A stretch of 62,577 nt of DNA from Diplocarpon mali (taxonomy: Eukaryota; Ascomycota; Leotiomycetes; Helotiales; Drepanopezizaceae), in assembly GCA_024741835.1 (NCBI GenBank), contig JAENRP010000235.1, positions 1 through 62,577 on the forward strand, read 5' to 3'. Each line of letters begins with the position of its first letter. Position 1 is the first letter of the stretch. Of the stretch, positions 23,105 to 34,449 are shown piece after piece. The translations under genes and the position numbers were made by a program. The notes beneath the pieces are model-generated. The model did no database searches. It was not told the DNA's origin and saw nothing but the letters and a program-made list of their open reading frames with translations.

Positions 23105-24200
23105 GATTATTAGCCGACCCCTTTTAATATATATATTGCTAACTTAGATAGTGCTCGAATGCAATCCTAAGGACTTGCCTAAGGCCTTTTAAGTGCTATA
23201 CGTATATTATATATATATAATATTAAAAAAGGAGGCTAGTAAGAATAATACCGGCTATATATACGTATTTAATACTCTTACTTTTAAGAAGTATAACTAC
23301 TATATTATATAGTAAGCAAAGTGTATCTTAGTAAGTGCCTTCTAATATCCTCTTACTTTAATAACCTTTAATAGATATCTATTTTAAATACCTATCTAAG
23401 CTTAGGATAAGTATATTATCCTTTAAGATGCTTAAGTTAGCAGTAATATTAAAGCGATCTAAAAGGCGGCCCGAATCCTATTTAAGAAGACTTAGATACA
23501 AATCTCTATAGTCCTAAAGACTTAGGATACCCTTTAGCTAATCTAATTAAACGAAGCTTATGCCCTTTGCTATAGTATCGACCTTATAAACACCTAGTAA
23601 GCTATAAGTGCTTTTAAATCTATTTAATATTAATAATTAACTATTTATAAGATCTATTGCGCGCTGTCCGAGGCGGTAATACTACCCTTAGGCGTCTTAA
23701 GACTTAAGGTACTAAGGTATTCGGCGCCCTTTAATATATAAAGGGGTTATTTAGCTTAGCTAAGGGCCATTCTTAGGCTCCCTTTAATAATATCTGCTAC
23801 TAAAAGGATAAGGGCAGATAGGTCCCTTCTAAGGGCTCTTTAAAGGGTAAGGATCTAGATCTTAATAATTTAAATAAACTGAATCTAAAGGAGATCGCAG
23901 CCGCTCTTACTTAAGTGTAAGCTTAAGAGGAGCGGGCCAACTTGGCCGCTGCTTTAGATAGTAAGGCTTCTAGGCCTTAAGGGTTTAGGGATCTACGCCT
24001 TAGAAATCCTAGTGCTTAAGATAAGTGCTTATTAAAGGTAGAATCATTAATAGATTATTATCTTTAGCAATATAATAATCGCTACTTTGCCATAACCTCC
24101 TTCTCTAATACTACTTAAGTGATAAAAAAAATGCAAGTACGCGCAGGTAAGTAAGAAAAGATAAAAAGAAGGTAGTAATAGCAAGTATAGGAATATAGTA
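23105..24200 (+). pseudogene. Antisense accessory ORF of C (degenerate)
   Basis: On the strand opposite to pol, one frame runs about 360 codons, broken almost only by TAA/TAG/TGA, which is what RIP makes from Gln/Trp. Segments such as 'NIYIANLDSARMQS', 'DLDLNNLNKLNLKEIAAAL' and 'EERANLAAALDSKAS' look like a real, partly helical protein. The same frame is conserved in D (53229 to about 52190, minus), with substitutions such as 'DLDLNNLDKPNLKEIAAAF'. It lies between RNase H and the 3' LTR. I recognise no family. Antisense ORFs at this position are known in some plant LTR elements; function here is unknown. The start codon is uncertain. Confidence 0.55.
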
Positions 24201-24299
24201 AGATAAGATAAAAAAGAAGGTAGTAATAGCAAGTATAGGAATATATCTCGTAGTAAAATAAAAAAATAAAAAAATTGCTAATAGCTTGCAATTAAAAAT

Positions 24300-26150
24300 A
24301 TCAGATATCGTTAATCTAAGACCTTTTTAAGTCTAGTTATGCCCTAATAGGCCTTTGTACCTATCCCTCCTTCTTAATAGTTATCGAATTAGTATCTACC
24401 AGCTGCTAAAGGGCCTGATTTGGATTGGCTTTTATTATAATATCAGCAGGGTTATTAGCGCTATCGATCTAACGTATTTCTATAAGCTCCCTATTCTCGT
24501 ACGATTATCGAATAGCTATTATATCGATCATCAATCGCTTCTCCTTTATAATGCCCAATTTAACAATACACTTATATAAAGAGAGAGAATCTATATATAT
24601 AATAGTAAGGAGGCAGGGTAGACTTAGCTTAGCTATTACTATATCGATCGTCGTAGCCATAGAAACCAGCATATCAATACCTACTACTATAGCGTATAGT
24701 TCAGAAGCCAGTATAGCTCTTATCACTCTCTTACACTTTATCAAGCTATAGTATAGAATATTGCCTTTTAAAGTAAACTGCGATTCTCCTTCTTCTTTAA
24801 TAGCTAATATAATAATATAACCGATCTACGAGCTTAAATCCTTATTATTAGTAAAAGATCTATCGATAAATGCGAATAGTTTAGTGTTTTATAAATTGAT
24901 AGTAAGGTAGGTCAGGCCTCTTTTAAGGTTATTTCAAATCTATTTAAATCGCTTATTCAAATTCTCTACATCTTAAACTATCAGATCCTAGTATTAGGCT
25001 ATAGCTGATAAATCGAAAGAAGCTTCTAACTAGCAGATCGTAGCTAAATAAGCACCCCTTGCTCTCTGCTCTAAGTATTATTACTTATAGCCCTTTTAAG
25101 AAGTATCGACTAGTTCCAGCCTTTAGCCTTGGCCCTTTTATCGCATATATACCATATCCCCTTCCTAGGAAATAATACACCTATTGAAAGCTAGTAATTT
25201 AATATTCAATAGGTATTATATTAGCTTTATAAGGAATCCTACCCTTTTGATTTCATCCTCCTCCTTTTTTAAGAAGTCTACTTCTTTAAGTATCAAAGTA
25301 TCGTCCGTTTATATTCCTACTATACTGAAAAAGGGAGAAGTGCTTAAGGTTAATAATAGATAAGGGTTATAAGTTGAGTTAGCCATATTAAGATTGCTAT
25401 AATAGTACTTATAGTAGGTACTAAACTAGTGATTTCCTAATTCGGGAATGCTATAAAGCAGCAGCACTACTTTAAAGACTGTACCTATAAGAAATAGCTT
25501 AGCGATATCTTATAAGGGAAATACAAATATATCGCATAATAGCTTTAAAGCTGCTTAAGTATACGCTTATATAATATCCTATAGGCCGAGAATGCCTTCC
25601 TTACCCTATTCTTTAAAGTATTCCCGGATTAATACTAAAAGTGATATTAAAAGGCGTTAGCTTACTTATTAAATAGTTAGGGATTAAGTAATTATACCTT
25701 CCTCCTTCTTACTAATATCATTCTAAGCCTATATAATTAGGCGTGATTTCTTAAATAGGTGATTTATCTCCTTCCCCTTTATCTTATCAACTATTCTCGA
25801 TTTAAAGATCCTCTTGCCTTTTATAATAAGGTCATTTTTATTTATTAGTATAAATACCCCCTTATTTATCAGCCCTTAATACTCCTTTAGGCGAGATTAC
25901 TAAAAAGGGCGCTTAAGAGTAGTGATCTTACCTTCTGCTTATAGCTTCTGCAATAGTTCCTAGTCCCTATTCTCCTTCTCTATTAGGAATACCTTCGATT
26001 TAGCCATATATAGCTTATCGTCTACTCTAAAGGATATCTATATCTTAATATTATAATTGTTATCAATTGTAAGAAGGCCGGAAATAGACTTAATAAAGGG
26101 AACCTCTACTCTTAGCGATTGCTTACGACTATTAAGTTGCGGCTTAATTA
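24300..26150 (-). pseudogene. C reverse transcriptase and RNase H remnant
   Basis: RNase H is the open stretch 24505-24744: 'RAILASELYAIVVGIDML', then 'IIYIDSLSLYKCIVKLG' and 'EKRLMIDI', a good match to the fungal Copia RNase H pattern RsvlASELYalv...tDS.sLyeclvkLgtt.EKRLMiDi. RT lies to its right. Plus-strand readings 24355-24579 and 24551-24751 are shadows of it. RIP stops break RT more than RNase H. Confidence 0.85.
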
Positions 26151-27700
26151 AGCGAGAGGGCTCTACTTCTTTATCGACGTTAGTTGCGTTCTACTTCCTT
26201 TTAATAGTCGTTTGATCCTTAAGTTCAGTTCCTTTAGTTTCCTTTAAGTAGTTTTCTTTATTATCGATTTTAAATAGGCGTACGCTTATCGACCTAAAGT
26301 GCTTTATTCTACCGCTAATATTGACTATATAGGTTTCGTTCTTTAAGCCTAGGAACTTAAATAGGCCTATCTATCCTCCCTTCTCCTAATATACTAATAC
26401 TAGGTCTTTCAGCCTTAAATCGTAGATATAAGTGGTTCTAAGGCCATTCCTTATACCTAAAGCGTTATTAACCTTGCGAGTAGTATAAATCTTCTTAACT
26501 TCCTTTATAGCCTTCTTAATTATTACTACCCTCTATTCTATTAATAGATTTAGTAGATCTAATTCAATTAGCCTTAGATATGCCTTGAAAATAAGCAAAG
26601 TAGGAATCATCCTATTAGGCCCTACTATATTATTAATTGCTTTAATAGCTACTTGCAGCCTTTTATTATCGCTTAATCAGGAGTGTTTAGCTATTATTAT
26701 CTCAAAGGCATATCTTAAAGGGCGATAATACCATTCGACCTTGCCGATAGAGTAGTGCGCCTCTATAGGAACTAGTTTAAGAGTTATTCCTATAGATCTT
26801 AGAGAGCTTCTGAACTCTGCTAAGTTAAAGTTAGTGCTATAGTCGTATACTATAAAATCAGGAGGTCTAATATATATATCTAGCTAAGCCAATTTAAGGG
26901 CTCGAAATACTGCATCGGCCGAATATGCTCCTATTCCCTTCTGTAAGAACCTTGCGGCTCTAAATTCCGTCGCTTTATTAATTATATAAAGGGCGTTCCT
27001 TCTACCAAACTAAGCAATATTAATATATATAGTATAATTGAAGTCGATATTATCTTATAGCTTAAATCAGAATCTATAAGGAGCGTTAGCGTAGAGTTAA
27101 TAATATTAGCATATTTCTCTTACTCTTGCTATAATACTAGAGTCGACGTTATAACCGGCCTAGTTTAAAAGGTATTTAAGGCGTTTTACTAATAGATGTC
27201 CGAATCTTTTATATAGCCTTCGGATCTCCATTTCTATTAAGTGGCATATATTGATCGTACCCTTTAAAGTTATTAGAAGTTGCTCTATTATATTAAGTAA
27301 GAGCTATAAGTGCTTATATTTTCTAATAATTAAGTATTTCTCCTTGCTAATTATAAGTAAATTGCGCAGATTATTGTATTTAGCTCCTATTTTATTAAGT
27401 TATTATAAGTAAACTAAAAACGGTATATCTACCTTTACAATTAAGAACTCTATAAGGCCTGCTGGTATTCGAACAGTTGTCTTGCCGATTGCATTTCGCA
27501 AACCTACTTTAAATATAATTTTATACTTTTCAGCGCTAAGTAGAGCTAGAACTATATCCTATATATTTTGCAAGGCTTTAAATTAATTAATTCCTCTTAT
27601 ATTTTTATTTAAGGCGCCTATATCGATTAGGAATCTTTAAAAGAACTAATCTATCTATTAAGTTGTAAATACCTTAAGGTCTGTTTATATCAGTTTATTA
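26151..27700 (-). pseudogene. C integrase and protease remnant
   Basis: By mirror alignment with D, integrase lies at about 27210-26460 and retropepsin at about 27660-27350. The protease end again shows the block rendered in D as 'IPAGPIEFLIIKADIPFLV'. Integrase sequences around 'LVPIEAHHSIGKVK' of D (family PneAHHSiGkVERYH) have their counterpart here. All are interrupted by stops. Confidence 0.8.
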
Positions 27701-29650
27701 ACCCTTATTATCAAAAGGTATTTAGCCTTTTGCTTTTCAAGCTAGTTAAGCACAGTTCTTAAGTTATACTCCTTCTTAAAAGCTAGGAATACTATAGTAA
27801 AGTTAATATCACTATCCTTAAGGTCGCTAATTGCTTAGTCCTCCTTTTCCAAAGATATTTCTTATTCCTTCTTATCAGTCCTATTGCCTTCCGAATATGC
27901 TCCTTTATCTTCTTATAAGAGGTATGCCTTATATATTTTATCTATTAGCTTATACCCTTTAGCTTATCGGCTTACTATATAGTAAGACTTCTAAGCAGCT
28001 CTTTCTTCTTCTAAGTGCTTGCTACTATAGTAGTCCTTTTTCTAGTATATAATGCACCTTATATAGCCTGGTTTTAATTAGAAGGTTATTCTTCTTTTAT
28101 TACCTTAAGTAAACTTTATCTTTCTATTTGAAAAGTGCACTATAGAATGCCCTTGCTCCTTGGCCAAATGATATCGGAGTCTATTAGTAGCTGAACTAGG
28201 GTACTAGGGTCTAGATAGTCTATCCTAGGTAACTACTCCTACGCAAGCCTATAAGCTATCTAATAGAGCTAGGAACGTCGCTAGTGGCTTAAAAAGTGCC
28301 ATTTGAAATAGCCGATTCTTAAAAATACCTTATATAAGTCTGTCTCTAATAGATCGATCGTTCCTTATATTAGTATATAGGCCTAATTATAGGTTTTATA
28401 GCTCTTTAGTATAGTTCTTAAGTTGGGTTAGGATCAGTTTCCTTCTTTAATAGTCTTCTTATTAAAATAGGTCAAATATTAGCCGAAACTACCTCCTTAG
28501 GAATCTGCTACTTCTCTCTTCGGTCTTGTAATTGGCCTGAATAGCCTTTACTAGCTTGGCAAACTTGAAGTTCTTATTTTACAAGTACTAATAGTAGTAC
28601 GTCGAGGCCGAGTCTTATAGTATAGATAGAAAGGCTCTATACTATATGCTTTAATCTACTAAGGCTCTTTAGTATAAATCGGCGAATATATAAAGCTTCT
28701 TATTAAGGTGATCTTTCCCGCTTAAGTACTGAGTCTCCTTAGTATATATCTTACTTAGATTTATAAGGGTTTTGGCCTAATTTAAAGTCAAAGGTTCTAT
28801 AATATACTAGGATAGTTAAGCGTCGCTTTAGTTAAGGTTTAGAAGCGCTTTTAAACCCTTTCTTATAGTAAAGGGTAGTAACGATCTGTCTCTTAGTTAA
28901 ATCAGCGGCATCGGTATTAGATTCGGGATCTCTAAGTATTATAAGACTAAGGTTCGTCCTAACTAGGGTTAATATAGTATTCTTTTAAGGTTATATCATT
29001 CGGTTGTTTGTCTTAGAGTGTCCGCTTTATATAGGTTATCTTGCGAAGTGTTATTATATCTAAGGTATCCTTACTAAAGCGAGTCTTAGCGTAGTATCTC
29101 CTATTTAGCTATAGTAACCCTTTAAGCGGGTGGCTTGCTTATTTGTATAGATTCGGCAAATTCTAAGGTAGACCTTATTCTATATCTTAAAGATTATATT
29201 ATAATTAAGTTTAGTACTTCTTAAGTCTATGACTTTAGCTAGTCTTTTAGCTACTCATTTCCTTCTTAGTGTACTATATTGAAAAGTGCCTAGCTGATTA
29301 AAACGCCCTTCCTATACTAAATGTATACTCTATAGTACTAAAGGTTGTCCTTTAAGTGTTATTAAACGTCCTTATCTAGCGATTTAAAGTCGCTAACTAT
29401 TTAATCTTAGAACTCCTTTTAAAAGTCCTTAGCAAAGTATAACCCTCTCCTTTTACCATCTTATAATATCTTTCGGAAGTTCTTTATATATTAATCTTTT
29501 AATCTAAGGGCCTCTTCGCTAGGTTGATCCTCTTAAGGTCTTGTATCCCTTTTAAGGTCCCTTAATATCTAGGGTTGCTTTAGATTAAGTAGTATTAATA
29601 GTCCTCCCTTAGTTATTTCCTAATATTATCCAGATATTACTCTATGCCCT
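27701..29650 (-). pseudogene. C gag remnant
   Basis: Capsid/nucleocapsid protein. The knuckle (about 28055-28010) matches D's 'CIICQKKDYYSSKH', i.e. CX2CX4CX4H with Cys-to-Tyr change. The long N-terminal part (to about 29650) has segments equivalent to D's 'RLRDDLQYYRVYVQHRKG'. It is uninterrupted by other elements here, so C shows what D's gag looked like before the solo LTR and G landed in it. Confidence 0.78.
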
Positions 29651-29989
29651 AATAGAGTTTGAAAGAAGTCTAATATAGTTATATTTTGCATATTATTATA
29701 CTATTATCTAATTATAGTTAGGATACCGATTGCACTCCGGTTTTGCCTTAATTATAATGCGTAATAAAACGCAGGTAGAAAAGGATAGTATCTACCTTTA
29801 AAGTAATAACTCTAGCTTAATTCGCATACCTTTCGCCTTTTCCCCTTTAGTAGTAACTGATATTACTTTATACGTTTGGGTTAGTATTTAAGGTAAGCTG
29901 GAAATACAATTAAGTACTCCTTAAATCAAGAAAGAATTCTTCAGTTTAATAACCTTGCTATCTATAGTAAAGGTGCTACTACTAATTAG
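29651..29989. other. C leader
   Basis: Short stretch between gag and the 5' LTR. Next to the LTR the element strand reads CTAATTAGTAGTAGCACC, the same as in D (38988 on). It resembles the CTAATCAGTGG beside the B LTR, so B and C/D probably use a similar primer. Confidence 0.6.
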
Positions 29990-30288
29990 TATAGGTTTTA
30001 TACTAATAATCGATATTTATATAAATATAGTTAAGTACTTATTATTAAAAAGAATCTATTATAATATCTATCTATCTTTATATAATTAAGATAGTACCTT
30101 TATACCTTTAAATATCCTCCTTCCTATAGTCCCTTTTAGCTATATATAAATATCCTTCTAAGGTCTTCTAGCTGAATAGCCGTCCGAAATACATACGAAA
30201 CCCCTTATATCGCATATAGTATAGCTGTGTAGGATGACCCTAGGAACGAGGATGGCTTGCCTCTTGCACAGGAATCTGCGTACTAACA
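29990..30288 (-). repeat. C 5' LTR
   Basis: 299 bp, partner of 22237-22535. Its right end (30225-30288, TTGCACAGGAATCTGCGTAC) keeps CA/TG pairs, while the rest is RIP-converted. Confidence 0.95.
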
Positions 30289-30293
30289 CAAAG

Positions 30294-30522
30294 GGAAAGA
30301 CGCGCTAATAGCAGCGTAAAAGGACGCAAATCACTTTGATTCTCCTTAATAAGAGAGGAAAATCTCAGTAATCTCTCGAATACTCTTCGAAGCTTCTTAA
30401 TAAGAGAGAAAAATTGAAGGAACTTATTAGCATATACTAGCAGATCGCAATAAGAGCTTTCTACTAATTTATCTCTTTTAATCACCTAACTATCTGTGGT
30501 TATATATTCAACCACTGATTAG
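30294..30522 (-). other. B leader next to its 5' LTR
   Basis: Remainder of the B leader after C is removed. The element strand next to the LTR reads CTAATCAGTGGTTGAATAT. The minus-strand open reading 30240-30485 straddles the C junction, so its last residues come from the C LTR and it is not a gene. Confidence 0.65.
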
Positions 30523-30724
30523 TATTAGTTTTATAAGTATGCGTACTAAATTGATTCTTCTAATTATTATATTGTATTATTTATAATTAGAATACAGAGG
30601 GAGCGAGGACTCGAGGTATACTACCCTGCGTCTGCCTACGCGCTAGCCTGCGCGCTAAGTCATATGCTAATCGATTCCCTAGTCACCTGACCACCTGACC
30701 AACTCCATGCCACTTATTCCTACA
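30523..30724 (-). repeat. B 5' LTR
   Basis: 202 bp, partner of 10479-10680. The left half is RIP-converted (TATTAGTTTTATAAG), the right half nearly intact. Followed by AATAC at 30725-30729. Confidence 0.95.
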
Positions 30725-30729
30725 AATAC

Positions 30730-31500
30730 ATTAATAAACGTTCAGCTCGCCCTCGACCTATAAAGGCACTTGATAAGCTATACGTCGATATGGTTTATTT
30801 AAAGCCAACTGGCCTTAATAGCCATAAATACGCTTCTATCTTTACTTGCCTAGCTACAATAGCTAGATAGGGATAGACCTATATAAACAAATCTGATGCC
30901 TTTAAGGCAAATAAGAAAATGATCAGCCTTTTATAAACTTAGTACAATTGCATAATCAAGCGGTAGAGAACTAATAGAGGCAAAGAGTACTCTCTTATAT
31001 AGATGCAAATACTTATAGAAAACCTTAGTATAATTTTAGAGGAATCTACTTTATATATACTAGAATAAGATAGCAGATCGGAATAATTAATTTGTATACT
31101 AATAGAAAAGTTGCAAATAGCTGTAATTGACTAAAATATCCCCTCCTTTCTCTAGCCTTACCTCCTTCTTTTGGTAATATATATCACTAATCTTACTGCT
31201 TTTAATATTCTAAGTGGCAAGATTCTATATAAGGTCTTTTAAGACGATATTGAGCCTAATAAGCCTTATACTCCTTTAATTAAGCATCTTCGAGTACTAG
31301 GCTATCGCATCTATATGCTAATTAAGAAAGAAAAGCAAACTTAGAGTAATAAACTCGCTCTAAGAGTAGAGGTAGGTACTCTTATCGGATTTAATAATAG
31401 AAGTATTTATCAGATCTATATGCTATCGCAAATAGGTGAAAAGATTATTCGATCTTCTTACATTTGATTCGATAAAGACGGCCTAATTATAGCATTGCAA
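30730..31500 (+). pseudogene. A integrase remnant
   Basis: Joins the pre-integrase zinc block at 10473. The frame reads 'LDKLYVDMVYLKPTGLNS' and 'YASIFTCLATIAR', matching the Copia integrase core with its first catalytic Asp (l..Dvvg...). Further on is a stretch aligned with 'RtDnGkEy', here 'RTNRGKEYSL' (Asp to Asn), then a poorly preserved C-terminal part. Non-functional because of RIP stops. Confidence 0.85.
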
Positions 31501-31514
31501 TTAAGGGGTGATTT

Positions 31515-31543
31515 CACTCCTAGGCTGGGACTGCGAGTCAATT
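31515..31543 (+). repeat. Palindromic linker repeat A-3
   Basis: CACTCCTAGGCTGGGACTG then CGAGTCAATT, directly after ATTAAGGGGTGATTT, a purine block that also precedes the copy at 33463. Lies between integrase and RT. Confidence 0.8.
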
Positions 31544-31559
31544 CTGACTCTTACGATTT

Positions 31560-31588
31560 TACTCCTGGGCCGGGACCGCGAGTCGATT
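31560..31588 (+). repeat. Palindromic linker repeat A-4
   Basis: TACTCCTGGGCCGGGACCG then CGAGTCGATT, 45 bp after A-3, so in frame ('FTPGPGPRVDSG'). It is one of the least RIP-damaged copies. Confidence 0.85.
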
Positions 31589-31689
31589 CAGGAGAAGCTA
31601 ATAAAGCTGAGCTTTTAACTCTAAGAAAGAGAGGAAGACCTCCTAGTTCAAAGAATAAGGCTTACCCTTAGCCTTCCGAGAAGAGAGCT

Positions 31690-33391
31690 ACTCGCTTAAC
31701 TTATACTCTTGGATTCAAAGCTGATAACTTTAATAATAAGGAAGCCTATTTAAGCGCCTTCTATATAGTCTTACTCGACTCTCCTTACTTAAATGACCTG
31801 AAAACAGTCGAATAAACCCTCTCTTGCGCTAATGCTAATAAATAGTAATTTGCGATTAACTCTAAGTATAATTCCCTTGCTTATAAGGATATATAAGTGG
31901 TAGTGAAATGCTTAGAACTCTTTAAAGACGATAGAGTACTCGGATCGAGGCTTGTCTTTAAAATAAAAAGAGACGAAAATAGAGAAATCTCCTAATAAAA
32001 GGTCAGATTCGTTATATAAGGCTATATGCAATAATAAGGTCGAGATTACAACCAAACCTTTGCTAGCGTCTGCAAATCTACTATTTAGAAGATTGCAATT
32101 ACACTTATAGCTCTTTACGACTTTAAGCTAGATTAGTTCGATATTAAGATAGCTTTCCTTAATTTAAAAGCTAACTCTAATATTTATATTAAGTTACCTC
32201 TTAGATATACTTAAGATAAGGTGGTTCTTTTACCTTAAGACTACTGTCTTAAGCTTCTTAAGGCCTTATATAGCTTAAAGCAATCTCTACGATTGTAATA
32301 AGAAAAGCTATAGTCCGAGCTATAAAAGCTCGATTTTCAACCTCTTGATATTAACAATTGCGTATATATCAACCGCGCCTCTCGGATTCTTATTATTACT
32401 TATATCAACGACTTCCTTATAATAGTAAAGAAGGGTAATATATATAATAAGTTTAAAAGAGATCTTCGCAACCTCTTTAAAATCATAGGTAGCAAATTGG
32501 CTAATTACTTTTTAAGAGTATATATAGTTAGAGATTGATAAAATAAAACGATCTCGCTTTTTTAAAACGCTTATATTAATAAGGTTCTTAAACGTTTTTA
32601 TATAACTAATTGCAAGAGCGTACTAATGCCTTTTGCTAATAGCTATAAAGTTTATATAGTTAAATTTAAAGGCTAAGCTACTCTATAGGAAGTAAAGCTA
32701 TACTAGGAGATCTGCGGTTCTCTATAGTACCTTGCGCACTATATGCATTAGGATATACTATACTACTGCTCTATTCTTAGCAAATTCCTTACTAACCCTT
32801 TGCTATAATATATAGCAGCTTTAAAACGAGTTTTATAATACTTGCAGGGAATGCGATTCTATTATACTACCTTTGGAAGTAAAATAACTGACTTAAAGCT
32901 TTAGAAATTGTATAGCTACTGCGATTTTAATTAGGCAGGCGATAGAGGAACTAAAGCCTTCTATTCTAGGGCTGTCTTCTTCCTTAATAATGGTATAATC
33001 ACTGCCTCCTTTAAGCGATAAACTATTATCGCTCTCTTATCTATAAAGGTAAAGTACATCGCTATATGCAAATTCGCATAAGAAGCCTCTTAGATACGCT
33101 AGGTACTTAAGGAAATAGGCTATAGTAGTGATAATGCTACTAAAGTCGAGATGATCTGCGATAACTAAGGAGCCCTTTATCTTATTGAAAACCCCGAATA
33201 TTACTAAAGAATAAAGTATATTAATATCAAGTTCTATTATATTTGGTAAGAGCTTTAAAAAGGCTATTTAGACCTCTGGTATACGAATACTAAAGATAAT
33301 GCCGCCGATGGACTTACTAAGAGCTTAAATAGCTCTAACCACGCCGCCTTTATCAAATTATTAAATATAAAGGTTCTGCACCTCGATTAAA
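31690..33391 (+). pseudogene. A reverse transcriptase and RNase H remnant
   Basis: RT: 'VFKIKRDENREI', a decayed 'QGRDYNQTFASV' block (family Q..GiDy.eTfapV), 'DIKIAFLN' (family qmDVktAFLN) and 'ALYSLKQSLRL'. The catalytic YVDD box is now 'TYINDFLII' (about 32400-32425). RNase H: 'YIAICKFA.EAS' (about 33050), 'GALYLIENPEYY' and, near its end, 'YTNTKDNAADGLTKSL', almost exactly the family motif y..T..n.ADglTK.L. The frame ends near 33391 before the hairpin-rich 3' region. Asp-to-Asn and Gln-to-stop changes are typical RIP results. Confidence 0.92.
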
Positions 33392-33520
33392 GGGTGATAT
33401 TTTTTTTGCACCTCTATTATAAGGTGATTTTTTTTATACTTCTATTAAGGGGTGATTTTTTTAACTCCCGGGCCAGGCCCGCGAGTTGATTTTGACTTAT
33501 TAAGGGGTGGATTTCCTACT
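33376..33520 (+). repeat. A 3' untranslated hairpin array with a palindrome (A-5)
   Basis: Four units at about 33378, 33408, 33439 and 33494. The first two read GCACCTC..TTA..AGGTGAT with arms CACCTY/RAGGTG, followed by T runs. Between units three and four (33463-33487) is the palindrome AACTCCCGGGCC-A-GGCCCGCGAGTT. Together with the true polypurine tract GAGGGGTG (33629-33636) this makes a purine-block-rich 3' end. Confidence 0.7.
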
Positions 33521-33636
33521 CCTCTATTTCCCATATCTGCAGGTTGATTTTTCATACGAAACTGTAAATTACAACAAAAGTTATAATATTATATATATTG
33601 CTAGCGAGTACCTTTAAAGGTCTCCCCAGAGGGGTG

Positions 33637-33883
33637 TGTTGCAGGTATGCCCGTCATATGTTTATCATATAATCTATCATATGACATATTATACATATAA
33701 TATATCATATGACTTACTATATGACTTAGCGCCTTTATTAAGAAGGCCGCTTACCTTAAATAGCTCTTAGTTAGAGAGCTCTTATGAATCAAGATACCTA
33801 ATATCGTCGTTTGCACCTCATACTTCTTCGTGCCCTCTTCTAGTTTACTATCAAGTTTACTATCAGAGAACCTCCTTGCTACA
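33637..33883 (+). repeat. A 3' LTR
   Basis: 247 bp, partner of 1252-1498, preceded by the polypurine tract AGAGGGGTG and followed by AATAG (33884-33888). Confidence 0.95.
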
Positions 33884-33888
33884 AATAG

Positions 33889-34245
33889 TTAAAGGCATTC
33901 CTCCTATTAAAAGTCGAATTGATTAAATAGTAGGTATTTTAGAAGTATTAAATAGGGAGGAAGTCCTTTTATCGAAAAGGGTTTTTTAAGTTATAATATA
34001 AGGAATCACACCTCTTACGAAATAGAGTAGAGCAAGGAACTATACCTCTTGCAATACTAGGGTTATAAAGCAAGGAATTATACCTCTTATAATATAAGTT
34101 AGCCAAATAGGGAGTTATACCTCCTATTCGCCGATTGCTCGCCTTTTACTATAAGTCTCGTTTAACTTCCTACTAATAGTTGCGGCGCAAGTGCTTTTTA
34201 AAGGAAGTTAATAATCAATTATTAGTTTAACTAAGGCTTATAACC
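33889..34245 (-). ncRNA. E1 leader with stem-loop array
   Basis: Counterpart of 20600-20968 in F. The four stem-loop units (about 33990-34131) are present with the same AGGTATRATTCC core on the element strand. GGTTATAAGCC (34235-34245) is the primer-binding site. Confidence 0.7.
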
Positions 34246-34440
34246 TATTAAGCTTAAGTAAGTCGGCGCAGTAGGTAAAGGAGGCTTTTAAAGGTCAATA
34301 GTCGATATATTAATAAGAGTTAAGGAAGGAAGGTTACCCCTCTTTTCCTTATAGCTATATACGTATCAATATCCTATTAACTAAGCAGTAGGGTCATATG
34401 ATAATACATCAGAGTGATAGCTGTATCACCTTTCTTAATA
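34246..34440 (-). repeat. E1 5' LTR
   Basis: 195 bp, E-family LTR with TATTAAG...CTTAATA ends and the internal hairpin CCTATTAACTAAGCAGTAGG. It faces right, with its transcription direction to the left. Confidence 0.93.
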
Positions 34441-34449
34441 ACCTTCTTA

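Larger units (their letters stand above)
22237..30288 (-). mobile_element. C: complete Copia retrotransposon (8.05 kb)
   Basis: LTRs of 299 bp (22237-22535, 29990-30288) with TSD CAAAG at 22232-22236 and 30289-30293. The minus-strand order is leader, gag, protease, integrase, RT, RNase H. An unusually long 3' region (about 1.8 kb) precedes the 3' LTR. It is the same family as D, which lies inverted at 38689-54082; C positions mirror D approximately as 76363 minus D across pol. Inserted in the leader of B. Confidence 0.95.
10479..30724 (-). mobile_element. B: complete Copia retrotransposon (6.0 kb before nested insertions)
   Basis: LTRs of 202 bp (10479-10680 and 30523-30724) are flanked by AATAC at 10474-10478 and 30725-30729. 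Coding is on the minus strand: gag at the right, then protease, integrase, RT and RNase H toward the left. F is inserted in gag and C in the leader, both with TSDs. Subtracting them leaves about 6.05 kb. Its protease and CCCH-like knuckle resemble those of C/D, suggesting a related lineage. Confidence 0.95.
1252..33883 (+). mobile_element. A: complete Copia LTR retrotransposon (5.5 kb before nested insertions)
   Basis: Two 247-bp LTRs (1252-1498, 33637-33883) begin TGTTGCAGGTATGCCC and end TACA or its RIP form TATA. They are flanked by the 5-bp duplication AATAG at 1247-1251 and 33884-33888. Domain order on the plus strand is gag, protease, GAG-pre-integrase, integrase, reverse transcriptase, RNase H, which is Copia (Pseudoviridae) order. 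Its leader was hit by Gypsy I and its integrase by Copia B. Subtracting these leaves about 5.54 kb. RIP stops make it non-functional. Confidence 0.96.
1..34440 (-). mobile_element. E1: Copia LTR retrotransposon, 5' half, split by element A
   Basis: Visible parts are 1-1251 (gag, read on the minus strand) and 33889-34440 (leader plus 5' LTR). They join exactly when element A and one AATAG duplicate are removed: the sequence before 1252 and after 33888 is continuous in the sister copies F (around 20600), E2 (around 37020) and E3 (around 61135). Pol and the 3' LTR lie beyond the left edge. The bases after the 5' LTR (ACCTT, 34441-34445) would be its target duplication, but the partner is outside the window. 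Confidence 0.9.

Noticed and set aside
30240..30485. 81-codon minus-strand ORF
   Set aside because: Crosses the C/B junction at 30288, so it fuses B leader and C LTR by chance.
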